A stretch of DNA of 64,000 nucleotides, from NCBI GenBank assembly GCA_003214525.1, contig QCLN01000005.1, positions 18,186 through 82,185 of the forward strand, written 5' to 3'. Made by a program: the position numbers and the translations under genes. Shown here piece after piece: positions 29,390 through 39,182 of this stretch (within the stretch, counting starts at the first letter, position 1; each line of letters begins with the position of its first letter). The notes below the pieces were generated by a model, which had not been told where the DNA came from, searched no databases, and worked only from the letters and a program-made list of their open reading frames with translations. Origin of the DNA: Pelagibacteraceae bacterium AG-414-M23 (GTDB lineage: Bacteria > Pseudomonadota > Alphaproteobacteria > Pelagibacterales > Pelagibacteraceae).

Positions 29390-30460
29390 ATGAATAAAAA
29401 AATTACAATTTTAGGCATTGAATCAAGTTGTGACGAAACCGCTGTATCAATAGTCCAAGAAGAAAATGGAAAAATAAAGATTTTATCAAATATTGTATCT
29501 AGTCAATTTGATATTCATAGGGAGTTTGGAGGGGTTGTGCCTGAGTTGGCGGCTAGAGCACATGTAGAGAAAATCGATTTAATTGCTGAAAAAGCAATTT
29601 CTGAAAGCAAAATAAATATTGAAGATATTGATGCGGTAGCTGCAACTGCTGGACCAGGATTAATAGTATGCTTAACCGTAGGATTAAATTTTGGAAAAAC
29701 AATTTCAGCATCATTAAGTAAACCTTTTATTGCTGTAAATCACTTGGAAGGTCATGCTTTAAGTCCAAAATTAAATACAAATCTAAAATTTCCTTATTTG
29801 TTATTATTAATTTCTGGTGGACATACACAATATTTGTCTGTTGAAAATTTAGGAAACTATAAAAGATTAGGTACAACAATTGATGATGCCTTGGGAGAAG
29901 CATTTGATAAAACTGCAAAAATTATCGGAATTGAATTTCCAGGTGGACCTAAGATAGAAAAGTATGCAAAACAAGGAGATGGGAATAGATTTAATTTGCC
30001 CAAACCAATATTAAATAGAGGTGGTTGTAATCTATCATTTGCAGGATTAAAAACAGCAATACTAAGAATACAATCAGAAATAAAAAATGAACAAGATAAA
30101 TTTGATCTTGCAGCTTCATTTCAAAAAACTGTTGAAAAAATTCTTTATGAAAAAACTAAGATAGCATTTAAAATGTATTTAAATCAAAACAAAAATTTTA
30201 AAAAAACTTTTGTAGTAGCTGGAGGCGTTGCTGCAAACAAAGGTATAAAAGATAAATTAACAAAATTATCAGAAGATAATAAATTTGAATGTATATTTCC
30301 TGATATCAGCTTATGCAGTGATAATGCAGCGATGATTGCATTAGTAGGTTTAGAAAAATATAAGAAAAAATTATTTGATAAATTAAATTTTAAAGTTAAT
30401 CCAAGATGGCAATTGGATGAAAAGGCACAATTCCTTAAAGGTGCTGGTGTAAAAATTTAA
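29390..30460 (+). CDS. tsaD: tRNA threonylcarbamoyladenosine biosynthesis protein TsaD
   Basis: LGIESSCDETAVSIV, VNHLEGHALSPKL, LLLISGGHTQYL, VAGGVAANKGI, CSDNAAMIA. Confidence 0.97.
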   Translation: MNKKITILGIESSCDETAVSIVQEENGKIKILSNIVSSQFDIHREFGGVVPELAARAHVEKIDLIAEKAISESKINIEDIDAVAATAGPGLIVCLTVGLNFGKTISASLSKPFIAVNHLEGHALSPKLNTNLKFPYLLLLISGGHTQYLSVENLGNYKRLGTTIDDALGEAFDKTAKIIGIEFPGGPKIEKYAKQGDGNRFNLPKPILNRGGCNLSFAGLKTAILRIQSEIKNEQDKFDLAASFQKTVEKILYEKTKIAFKMYLNQNKNFKKTFVVAGGVAANKGIKDKLTKLSEDNKFECIFPDISLCSDNAAMIALVGLEKYKKKLFDKLNFKVNPRWQLDEKAQFLKGAGVKI

Positions 30461-30462
30461 TT

Positions 30463-30507
30463 ATGAATTATTGGTTACTTAAACCAAAGCTTTTAATACA
30501 TCGATAA
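30463..30507 (+). pseudogene. Possible remnant of the 5' end of an EVE-domain gene
   Basis: ATG..TAA encoding MNYWLLKPKLLIHR, resembling the start of EVE-domain proteins (cf. MGKKWLLKSEPDVWSLD at 32723). Confidence 0.25.
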
Positions 30508-30625
30508 AACTCCTGCTTACCTTTTACTTATCTTTACAATTAAAATTGTTGATTAAAGCTAATTAAAAAACATAGATGTGCTTTGCGCGGTGTAGTACAT
30601 TTTTAAATTAGATTAATAATTTTAA

Positions 30626-32671
30626 ATGAAAAAACTTTTACTAATCTTGTTTCTAGTTTTATTGTATTCTAAAGCTTTTGCTGAACCTACATTCGTTGAT
30701 AGTTTTAGTGTAGACTCTGAAGAGGATAGACCAAGAGGAATAACATTTAACAATAATGGTACTAAGATGTTTATTATTGGCTGGAGAGGTGATGATGTTA
30801 ATGAATATACATTAAGTACAGCTTGGGATGTCTCTACAGCCTCTTTTGTAGATAGTACAAGCAGTATAGACGCCGATGGAAGAGATGTAAGATTTAACCC
30901 AGATGGAACTAAAATGTTTGTTTTGGGTAGAGGTAGTGATAAAGTTTATGCTTTCTCACTAAGTACGGCCTTTGATATTTCAACTTCCTCTTCTATTAAT
31001 AATTTTAGCGTAACTTCTGAAGAGATAGATGCAAATGGTTTAGCATTTAATTTGGATGGAACCAAAATGTATGTTGTGGGTGAAGATGCTGACTATGTTA
31101 ATGAATATACATTAAGTAAAGGTTTTGATCTTTCAACAGCAGTATATGCAGGCGATGGTGAGAGGGTTTTTGTTAGAGGTCAAGAGACTATACCAATAGA
31201 TATAGATTTTAATTCAGATGGAACTAAAATGTATATTGTTGGCTGGAGTGGAAAAGACATAAATGAATATACTTTAAGCACAGCTTTTGATGTCTCCACC
31301 GCCTCTTTTGAAGGTAGTTTTAGTGTAGAATCTGAAGATGATGACCCAGCAGCTTTAGCATTTAGTTCAGATGGAACTAAGATGTTTGTTGTGGGTGGCG
31401 TTGGTGAAGATGTTAATGAATATACTTTATCTTGTTACTATGGTGTTGTTAATTGTTCTAATCCGACTACTTTAAAGAATGTTCTAGGATCAATTGAAGC
31501 TCAAACGGAAACAGCAAGACGAATTGTTCAGCATGTTACAACTCCAGTACTTAATCGTATGGATTGGCTAAGACGACATAGAAAAGAAGATAGTTTAACC
31601 AATCAAAATATTAAATTTAATTTTTCAAATGAAATGCTCGCATCCCTATCAAAAGTTATGCCAGTGGCAGCCAAAGTAAATGAGGCTTCAAATTTATCTG
31701 ATAATTGGTCATTTTGGAGTGAAGGTAGTGTTAGTGTTGGTAAAGTTGGAGATACAGCATTGTCATCTTCAAAAGATATAAATAGCAATGGTATTACAGT
31801 TGGTATTGATAAGAAAATTAATGAAAACAAATTGTATGGATACGCTCTTCGATTTGGCAAAGATGATGTTGATGTAGGTAAATTTACTTCTTTAGATACT
31901 AGCTCTTATAGTTTATCTGCTTATGGAACTTTTCCCCACGATGATACGAAATTTGTTGAAGGTATTCTTGGAATAAGTGCGCTGAAGACAGATCATATTA
32001 CACAAGGTGGGGGCACTAATAGAACAGGCGAAAGAAACGGCAGACAGATATTTGGATCGATTAATTATCTTACAACATTTAATAAAGATAAATTTGACAT
32101 TACACCAAGTGCAAGAGTTGATCTTAGTTATACAGAATTATCTGAATATAGCGAAATAGGAACTTCTGCTCTCATTTATGATAAACAAAAAATAGAAACA
32201 GGTATGATATCTGCGGGCTTTACATTAAGTAATGTTATTAAATATAATAATATAACATTTAAACCAAGTGGAGGTTTGGAGCTTGGATTAGACTTTAGTC
32301 CTTCTTCAGCTGCTACAGTTTCTTATGTTACGGATCCAAATACAAATTATACTTCATTTATTGGGCAAGACTCTAAAAATATAAAAGCAAATCTTGGATT
32401 TGATTTAATAATGAAGAATGGTTTTTCGTTGATGACTAACTATGAAAGAAATCAAAGTGACAATAGTCATAGTGACACTTTATATTTAGGAGCTGGCTAT
32501 ATACCTTCTGAAGATATCGAATATGCTATGTCCTTAGAAGATGATGATAAAGTTTTTTTTAATTATAAAAGAAATATAAATGGTTTTGATATTACATTTG
32601 GTTCAAATTATAGTTTGATGAGTGAAATACCTGAGTATGCTGCAAACTTAGAAATTTCAAAAAGATTCTAG
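30626..32671 (+). CDS. Autotransporter-like outer-membrane protein with beta-propeller-like repeat passenger
   Basis: Signal peptide; five ~50-aa repeats (FNxDGTKMFVVG...DVNEYTLSTAFDVSTA); C-terminal beta-barrel ending in ISKRF. Confidence 0.8.
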   Translation: MKKLLLILFLVLLYSKAFAEPTFVDSFSVDSEEDRPRGITFNNNGTKMFIIGWRGDDVNEYTLSTAWDVSTASFVDSTSSIDADGRDVRFNPDGTKMFVLGRGSDKVYAFSLSTAFDISTSSSINNFSVTSEEIDANGLAFNLDGTKMYVVGEDADYVNEYTLSKGFDLSTAVYAGDGERVFVRGQETIPIDIDFNSDGTKMYIVGWSGKDINEYTLSTAFDVSTASFEGSFSVESEDDDPAALAFSSDGTKMFVVGGVGEDVNEYTLSCYYGVVNCSNPTTLKNVLGSIEAQTETARRIVQHVTTPVLNRMDWLRRHRKEDSLTNQNIKFNFSNEMLASLSKVMPVAAKVNEASNLSDNWSFWSEGSVSVGKVGDTALSSSKDINSNGITVGIDKKINENKLYGYALRFGKDDVDVGKFTSLDTSSYSLSAYGTFPHDDTKFVEGILGISALKTDHITQGGGTNRTGERNGRQIFGSINYLTTFNKDKFDITPSARVDLSYTELSEYSEIGTSALIYDKQKIETGMISAGFTLSNVIKYNNITFKPSGGLELGLDFSPSSAATVSYVTDPNTNYTSFIGQDSKNIKANLGFDLIMKNGFSLMTNYERNQSDNSHSDTLYLGAGYIPSEDIEYAMSLEDDDKVFFNYKRNINGFDITFGSNYSLMSEIPEYAANLEISKRF

Positions 32672-32722
32672 AGAATTATGATAAGTATTGTTTAATTTAA
32701 AAAAAAATTTATCCTATAAATT

Positions 32723-33145
32723 ATGGGAAAAAAATGGCTACTTAAATCAGAACCAGATGTCTGGTCTTTAGATCAACAAATAAAATGTGGAACAAAGGGA
32801 TCTATGTGGGATGGAGTAAGAAATTATCAGGCAGCAAATAATTTGAAAAAAATGAAAAAAGGAGATCTCTGTTTTTTTTATCATTCAAATATCGGAAAAG
32901 AAATAGTGGGCATAGTAAGTATAATAAAAGAAGCACATCCAGACCCAACTGATAAAACAAAAAAATTCGTTGCTGTCCAAGTTAGGTTTGAAAAGAAGTT
33001 GGAACACCCTGTAAGCCTAGAAAGTATTAAAAAAACTAGAGAATTAAAAGATTTACCATTAATAAAACAGAGTAGGCTATCAGTTATGCCCGTAGGTACT
33101 AAACACTGGAAAAATATTTTGAACATGAGTAAAATAGTTAAATAA
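32723..33145 (+). CDS. EVE domain-containing protein
   Basis: KKWLLKSEPDVWSLDQQ, MWDGVRNYQAANNLKKMKKGDLCFFYHSN. Confidence 0.93.
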   Translation: MGKKWLLKSEPDVWSLDQQIKCGTKGSMWDGVRNYQAANNLKKMKKGDLCFFYHSNIGKEIVGIVSIIKEAHPDPTDKTKKFVAVQVRFEKKLEHPVSLESIKKTRELKDLPLIKQSRLSVMPVGTKHWKNILNMSKIVK

Positions 33146-33148
33146 AAC

Positions 33149-35236
33149 ATGCCAAAAAAAAAGAAAAAAATTAAAAATAGAAAAAAAGTTAAGAAAAAAT
33201 CTTTAAAAAAAAGAAAATCTAAAAAAAATCATAAAAGAAAAGTTAGAAAAATTAAAAAAAGAGTAAAAAAAAGAAAATCTAAAAATAAATCAAAGGAACC
33301 AACCGAAAAAATTTACAAAACAAAATCAGAATGGATCAAAAGTGCATTGGTTAATAAATCAATGTATGAAAAAAAATATAAAGAATCGATTAGAAACAAT
33401 AATGATTTTTGGGCAAAAGAAGGGAAAAGAATTACCTGGATTAAACCTTACTCAAAAATTAAAGATGTTACTTATAGCAAAACAGAAGTTAATATTAAAT
33501 GGTTCTATGATGGAACTCTAAATGCATCTGCAAACTGTATAGATAGACATTTAAAAAAGAATAAAGACAAAACTGCAATTATTTGGGTTGGTGATGATCC
33601 AAAAGTACAAAAAAAAATAAGCTACAAACAATTACACGATGAAGTTTCAAAAGCTGCAAATGGTTTAAAAAAAATTGGTGTTCAAAAAGGAGATAGAGTT
33701 ACAATTTATCTAACAATGATACCTGAGTTAGCATATACTATGCTTGCTTGCGCTAGAATTGGTGCTGTTCATTCAATAATTTTTGGTGGATTTTCTCCTG
33801 ATAGTATAGCTGGAAGAATAAACGACTGTAAGTCAGATTATATTATAACTGCAGATGAAGGATTAAGAGGTGGTAAAACTATTCATTTAAAATCAATTAC
33901 TGATGAAGCTTTAATACATTGTCCAAATGTAAAAAAATGTATTGTTATAAAGAAAACAGGAAATAGAGTTAATTGGGATGAAAGAAGAGATGTTTGGTAT
34001 AATGAGATGATTAAAGATGTATCAACTCATTGTGAGCCGGAAGAGATGAGCGCAGAAGACCCTTTATTTATTTTATACACATCTGGTTCAACTGGAAAAC
34101 CCAAAGGTGTTCTTCATACAACTGGCGGATACATGGTTTATGCTTCAATGACACATCAATATATTTTTAATTATAAACCAAAAGATATTTATTGGTGTAC
34201 CGCTGATATTGGATGGATTACTGGACACAGTTACATAATTTATGGACCTCTTGCAAATGGTGCAACAACTATAATGTTTGAAGGTATTCCGACTTATCCA
34301 GATTCTTCCAGATGGTGGCAGATAGTTGACAAATACAAAGTAAATATTTTTTATACAGCGCCAACTGCAATTAGAGCTCTAATGGCTCAAGGTGAGGGCC
34401 CAGTTAAAAAAACATCAAGAAAAACTTTAAAGTTATTGGGTACAGTAGGTGAACCAATTAATCCGGAAGCATGGGAGTGGTATTATAAAACCGTAGGTGA
34501 AAGCAAGTGCCCAATAGTTGACACATGGTGGCAAACCGAAACTGGCGGTATTTTAATTGCACCACAAACTGGAGCAATTGACCTTAAACCAGGATCTGCA
34601 ACAAAACCTTTTTATGGAATTAAACCATGTATAGTAGACCAGGGTGGTAATGAAATTAGGGGAGAGGGTCAAGGAAGATTGTGTATTTCTCAATCATGGC
34701 CAGGACAAATGAGAACAGTTTACGGAGATCATCAAAGATTTATAGACACTTATTTTTCACAGTTTGATGGAAAATATTTTACAGGTGATGGATGTAGAAG
34801 AGATAAAGATGGTTACTACTGGATCACAGGAAGAGTTGATGATGTAATTATTGTATCTGGACATAACCTTGGAACTGCTGAAATCGAGAGTGCATTTGTA
34901 GCTCATCCAAAAGTGGCTGAAGCTGCAGTGGTTGGTTATCCCCATGACATAAAAGGAAATGGTTTATATTGCTATGTAACTCTAAATATTGGAGAAAAAG
35001 AAGACGGTGATCTAGATAGAGAATTAAAACTTCATGTAAAAAAAACAATTGGTGCACATGCTTTTCCAGATTTTATACAATTTGCACCTGGTCTTCCTAA
35101 AACAAGATCAGGAAAAATTATGAGAAGAATTTTAAGAAAAATTGCCGCTAATGAGCATGATCAACTTGGTGATACAACAACTTTAGCTGATCCAAGCGTC
35201 GTGAAAAGCTTAGTCAACAATAGAAAAAATATTTAA
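33149..35236 (+). CDS. acs: Acetyl-CoA synthetase with Lys/Arg-rich N-terminal extension
   Basis: [68 protein letters not shown]; first ~52 aa are almost all Lys/Arg/Ser. Confidence 0.96.
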   Translation: MPKKKKKIKNRKKVKKKSLKKRKSKKNHKRKVRKIKKRVKKRKSKNKSKEPTEKIYKTKSEWIKSALVNKSMYEKKYKESIRNNNDFWAKEGKRITWIKPYSKIKDVTYSKTEVNIKWFYDGTLNASANCIDRHLKKNKDKTAIIWVGDDPKVQKKISYKQLHDEVSKAANGLKKIGVQKGDRVTIYLTMIPELAYTMLACARIGAVHSIIFGGFSPDSIAGRINDCKSDYIITADEGLRGGKTIHLKSITDEALIHCPNVKKCIVIKKTGNRVNWDERRDVWYNEMIKDVSTHCEPEEMSAEDPLFILYTSGSTGKPKGVLHTTGGYMVYASMTHQYIFNYKPKDIYWCTADIGWITGHSYIIYGPLANGATTIMFEGIPTYPDSSRWWQIVDKYKVNIFYTAPTAIRALMAQGEGPVKKTSRKTLKLLGTVGEPINPEAWEWYYKTVGESKCPIVDTWWQTETGGILIAPQTGAIDLKPGSATKPFYGIKPCIVDQGGNEIRGEGQGRLCISQSWPGQMRTVYGDHQRFIDTYFSQFDGKYFTGDGCRRDKDGYYWITGRVDDVIIVSGHNLGTAEIESAFVAHPKVAEAAVVGYPHDIKGNGLYCYVTLNIGEKEDGDLDRELKLHVKKTIGAHAFPDFIQFAPGLPKTRSGKIMRRILRKIAANEHDQLGDTTTLADPSVVKSLVNNRKNI

Positions 35237-35859
35237 ATACTTATTAATTTTTTAAATTCTTCTTTAATATTATCCCATTTTAATATCATTGAGTTAAGAA
35301 CAATCTTTCTGTCTAAAGTTTTTAACTCATCGGCTATAGGCGCCCATTCATATAATGCTAGAGCACTTTCATTAAACGGCCAAGAATTATAATAGGTTTT
35401 CCAATTTATTTTATGTAATCTATCACCAAAAGAAATTTTTCCCTTGCTAATAATATCTTCTGGCATTCCATTTGATATTTCACTGTCTAAAATTTTCTCA
35501 TAAATTATTTTTGCTTGATCCATTTCATTATAATTAGAAAAAACATTGAGATAAGAAAGTGTATAGAAAGTAAGATCTTGTAAAGCTATTGAATAAATAT
35601 TCCATTTCGCTTTATTAATTGAAGTCAGAAGTTTCTCATTATCAAAATGCAGAACGTACTTTGTGCCCATTCTTGTTTTGAGATAACTATATAAAGTTAC
35701 CTGGGATACCCATGCAGACTTTTTTTGAATAAATGACTCTAAATCATTAATATTTTTAATTTTTTTTTTAGGTATAAATGCTTTGAATAGCGAAAATAAA
35801 TAAAGTCTAAAATCTGCAAGACTTATATCCTTTAAATTGAATTTATATTTTAAAGCCAT
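35233..35859 (-). CDS. Conserved hypothetical protein
   Basis: 208 aa ORF, no family recognised; sits between acs and the symporter genes. Confidence 0.65.
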   Translation of the reverse strand: MALKYKFNLKDISLADFRLYLFSLFKAFIPKKKIKNINDLESFIQKKSAWVSQVTLYSYLKTRMGTKYVLHFDNEKLLTSINKAKWNIYSIALQDLTFYTLSYLNVFSNYNEMDQAKIIYEKILDSEISNGMPEDIISKGKISFGDRLHKINWKTYYNSWPFNESALALYEWAPIADELKTLDRKIVLNSMILKWDNIKEEFKKLISI

Positions 35860-35935
35860 TTCTCTAGTATTGGTTGTTTTATATTATAAAAAATCAACTA
35901 TTTGGAGCATTTTTTAGGGTTTCAATATTCGTCAT

Positions 35936-35965
35936 TATAGGTAATGTTTCTTTTTTTAACCTATA
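35936..35965 (+). promoter_or_regulatory. Inverted repeat immediately upstream of the SD of the symporter operon
   Basis: TATAGGT...ACCTATA (7 bp, 16-nt spacer) directly followed by GGAGAG and ATG at 35979. Confidence 0.4.
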
Positions 35966-35978
35966 GGAGAGATTAAAA

Positions 35979-36242
35979 ATGTCAAAACAAGAACAACATT
36001 GGGATAAAACTAGGAATTTGCTTTTTATTACATTGGCAATCTGGTTTGTGTTCTCAATAGGCATCTTTCTCTTTGGAGCTGAAATGGAAGCATCTAGCTT
36101 TAGACCTCTTGGATACCCTCTATCTTATTATATGACATGTCAAGGATCACTGGGAATTTTCGTAATACTAATCTTTTGGTTTGCGGGAAGACAAGAAAAA
36201 ATAGATGAAGAATTTGGCTTCTCTGAAAGAGAGGATGACTAA
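35979..36242 (+). CDS. DUF4212 small subunit of sodium:solute symporter
   Basis: HWDKTRNLLFITLAIWFVFSIGIFLFGAEME, next to the SSS gene. Confidence 0.88.
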   Translation: MSKQEQHWDKTRNLLFITLAIWFVFSIGIFLFGAEMEASSFRPLGYPLSYYMTCQGSLGIFVILIFWFAGRQEKIDEEFGFSEREDD

Positions 36243-38063
36243 ATGATTAAAGGTAAATTTATAGATAATTTGCCACAAGTTTATGGATTATATACAGGAG
36301 GTTTCCTTGTATTCATAATCTTAATGGCAATAGCAGAACAAGCAGGAATGTCAGCAAAATTGATAGGTATCTTTTTCGTTGCTTTCACTGTTGGTATCTA
36401 TGCAATAATTGGATGGTTATCTCGTACACTTCAAGTAGATGCGTATTACGTAGCAGGAAGACAAGTTCCTACTGTATTTAATGGAATGGCGACTGCAGCA
36501 GACTGGATGTCTGGTGCATCATTCGTTGCAATGGCAGGTGGAATTTATTTTAAAGGCTACGGATATATGGCGCTTCTAGTTGGATGGACAGGTGGATATG
36601 TATTAGTTGCTTCGCTTCTAGCACCTTACCTAAGAAAATTTGGATGCTACACAGTTCCAGATTTTATAGGAACAAGGTATGGTGGAAACCTAGCAAGATT
36701 ATCTGCTGTACTAGTACTAACGGTTGCTTCATTCACTTATGTGACGGCACAAATTAACGCGACAGGAACTATTGCATCAGTTGCATTAGATATTCCATTT
36801 GGAATAGCTGTCTACGTTGGATTAGCAAGTATATTAATGTGCTCGATGCTTGGTGGAATGAGAGCGGTTACTTGGACACAAGTTGCTCAATACATCGTAT
36901 TGATTATAGCATACTTATTACCTGTATTCTGGATCAGTAATAAAATGGGTGCTGGTGTATTTCCACACTTAATGTTAGCTGATGAAGTTGCTAGAATTGC
37001 TGAGTTAGAAGCTCAGTTTGGCTTAGGAACTGTTAAAAACACTGCAGCTGATTTAGCTACAGTTCCAAAAGGCTTAGCAGGTATAACTAAGGCTCACTCT
37101 TCAGTGAATGCAACACCTTGGGCATTTATTTCATTAGCGGTTTGTATGATGGCTGGAACAGCATCATTACCTCACGTTATGATGAGATACTTTACTACTC
37201 CAAGTGTAAAAGCAGCTAGAAGATCAGTAGGTTGGTCACTATTCTTTATTTTCCTACTTTATTCTTCTGCGCCTATGTTAGCTACTTTATCAAAACTATC
37301 ATTGATGGATCCAACCCTGGCAACAGGAATTATTGGTAAATCAATATCTGAAGTTCAAGCACTAGACTGGTACCAAAACTGGAACCAAGCAAACTTAATG
37401 TTTGTTAGCGACTTTAACGGAAATGGAACTCTAGACTTAAATGAGTTTTTCATGGGTGGTAAAGCCGTTGTGTTAGCAACTCCAGAGATCGCTGGATTAC
37501 CTTATGTAATTTCAGGATTAGTTGCTGCCGGAGGTATGGCTGCTGCCATGTCTACTGCGGATGGTTTAGTTTTAGCAATTGCAAATGCTTTATCTCATGA
37601 CTTGTACTACAAGATTATTGATCCTAAAGCAGAAACTGCAAAAAGATTAATTGTTGCAAGGGTATTACTTGTAATAATTGGTTTTGCTGGAGCAACAATT
37701 GCAGCTCTTGAGATTCAAGGCATCTTAGGTTCAGTTATATGGGCTTTTGACTTTGCGATGTCAGGATTGTTCTTCCCACTTGTATTAGGTGTATGGTGGA
37801 AGAGAGCAAATGCACAGGGTGCTGTTGCAGGTATGCTTGTTGGATTAGCTGTTGGTACTTGGTACTTAATTCATGTACGAACAGGTGGAACTCCAATATG
37901 GGGTGTAACTCAACTTACATTCGGTATACATGGAGCTTTAGCTAGCTTAGTGTCAATGGTTGTTGTTAGTTTAGCGACTAAAGCGCCAGACTCTGCTACT
38001 CAAAAGATGGTAGATGAGGTTCGTATTCCAAGTGGTAAAACAGTACTTGGTAAACAACACTAA
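36243..38063 (+). CDS. Sodium:solute symporter (VC_2705/ActP-like)
   Basis: YYVAGRQVPTVFNGMATAADWMSGASFVAMAGG, GTASLPHVMMRYFTTPSVKAARRSVGWSL, GLVAAGGMAAAMSTADGLVLAIANALSHDLY. Confidence 0.93.
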   Translation: MIKGKFIDNLPQVYGLYTGGFLVFIILMAIAEQAGMSAKLIGIFFVAFTVGIYAIIGWLSRTLQVDAYYVAGRQVPTVFNGMATAADWMSGASFVAMAGGIYFKGYGYMALLVGWTGGYVLVASLLAPYLRKFGCYTVPDFIGTRYGGNLARLSAVLVLTVASFTYVTAQINATGTIASVALDIPFGIAVYVGLASILMCSMLGGMRAVTWTQVAQYIVLIIAYLLPVFWISNKMGAGVFPHLMLADEVARIAELEAQFGLGTVKNTAADLATVPKGLAGITKAHSSVNATPWAFISLAVCMMAGTASLPHVMMRYFTTPSVKAARRSVGWSLFFIFLLYSSAPMLATLSKLSLMDPTLATGIIGKSISEVQALDWYQNWNQANLMFVSDFNGNGTLDLNEFFMGGKAVVLATPEIAGLPYVISGLVAAGGMAAAMSTADGLVLAIANALSHDLYYKIIDPKAETAKRLIVARVLLVIIGFAGATIAALEIQGILGSVIWAFDFAMSGLFFPLVLGVWWKRANAQGAVAGMLVGLAVGTWYLIHVRTGGTPIWGVTQLTFGIHGALASLVSMVVVSLATKAPDSATQKMVDEVRIPSGKTVLGKQH

Positions 38064-38077
38064 ATAAATATAATTTT

Positions 38078-38104
38078 AAGGGGCGATAACATTTCGCCCC
38101 TTTT
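38078..38104 (+). terminator. Rho-independent terminator after the symporter operon
   Basis: AAGGGGCGA-TAACATT-TCGCCCCTT followed by a short T run. Confidence 0.85.
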
Positions 38105-38128
38105 AATTTAAATTTAAATCCTTTTAGT

Positions 38129-38479
38129 ATGTCTGCAAATTTCCATCCTTTAGTTTATATTATAGATTATATCTTAGGTGTTATAATGTGGACGCTTATA
38201 GGAAGAGTGGCAATGAATATCTTTCAAAGGGAAGATTCACAATTTTTTTTTATGAAAGTTTTTGTAAATCTGACCAATCCTCTAATCAGACTATTTAGAC
38301 CTATTACCCCACAATTTATTATAAAGCCTTTGGTGCCACTATATGTTGCATGGTTCTTCTATATGATTAGATTTTATTTAATGCCATATATTTTGGGTTA
38401 TTCTGTTATGGGTATGCTGTCTTTTCCTTTAGAAAGTGAAATAGCTCAAGAAATTTATCGAATTTTTAGTAAAAATTAA
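38129..38479 (+). CDS. YggT-like membrane protein
   Basis: IIDYILGVIMWTLIGRVAMNIF, LTNPLIRLFRPITPQFI. Confidence 0.65.
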   Translation: MSANFHPLVYIIDYILGVIMWTLIGRVAMNIFQREDSQFFFMKVFVNLTNPLIRLFRPITPQFIIKPLVPLYVAWFFYMIRFYLMPYILGYSVMGMLSFPLESEIAQEIYRIFSKN

Positions 38480-38522
38480 TTCAAATTAAAAAATAAAATT
38501 GATACTAGTAGATTAGTTATCA

Positions 38523-39182
38523 ATGAAAAAAATACAAATATCACCCTCAATTTTATCAGCTGACTTTAGTCAGTTAGGCAATGAAATTAAGCGACTTGAA
38601 GAAGGTGGAGCCGACATGATACATGTTGATGTAATGGATGGTCATTTTGTTCCAAATCTTACAATTGGACCACCTGTAATTAAAAGCTTAAAAAAACATA
38701 CAAAGTTACCTTTCGACGTACATTTAATGATAGACCCGGTCCATAAATATATTAAGGACTATAGTGATGCTGGGGCTGATATTATAACTTTTCATCCAGA
38801 GGCAACTGAAAATATTTCTGAAACAATAAATTTAATTAAATCATTAAATAAGAAAGTTGGAGTTTCTTTAAATCCAGATACAGAAATAGCAGCAGCTGAA
38901 AAATATTTAGACAAAATTGAATTAATTCTAATAATGAGTGTTTATCCAGGTTTTGGTGGTCAAAAATTTATAAGTGATGTCATTCAAAAAATTAAAGATT
39001 TAGATAAAATTAGAAAAGAACGTAAGTTAAACTTTAAAATTGAGATTGATGGTGGAATAAATTTTGAAACTTCTAAAATAGCAATTAATGCAGGTGTAGA
39101 TATTTTAGTTTCGGGCACCACAATATTTAAAGAAAATAACGGAGATTTAAAAAAAAATATCAAAACCTTGAAACAAATCTAA
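38523..39182 (+). CDS. rpe: Ribulose-phosphate 3-epimerase
   Basis: ISPSILSADFSQLGNEI, HVDVMDGHFVPNLTIGP, VYPGFGGQKFI, EIDGGIN. Confidence 0.97.
   Translation: MKKIQISPSILSADFSQLGNEIKRLEEGGADMIHVDVMDGHFVPNLTIGPPVIKSLKKHTKLPFDVHLMIDPVHKYIKDYSDAGADIITFHPEATENISETINLIKSLNKKVGVSLNPDTEIAAAEKYLDKIELILIMSVYPGFGGQKFISDVIQKIKDLDKIRKERKLNFKIEIDGGINFETSKIAINAGVDILVSGTTIFKENNGDLKKNIKTLKQI

Noticed and set aside
30508-30625. Possible riboswitch or sRNA upstream of the autotransporter
   Set aside because: Only weak pairing (ATGTGCT/AGTACAT, ACAATT/AATTGT); not distinguishable from chance in AT-rich DNA.
34757-35057. Minus-strand ORFs inside acs
   Set aside because: Antisense to highly conserved acs sequence; no independent support.
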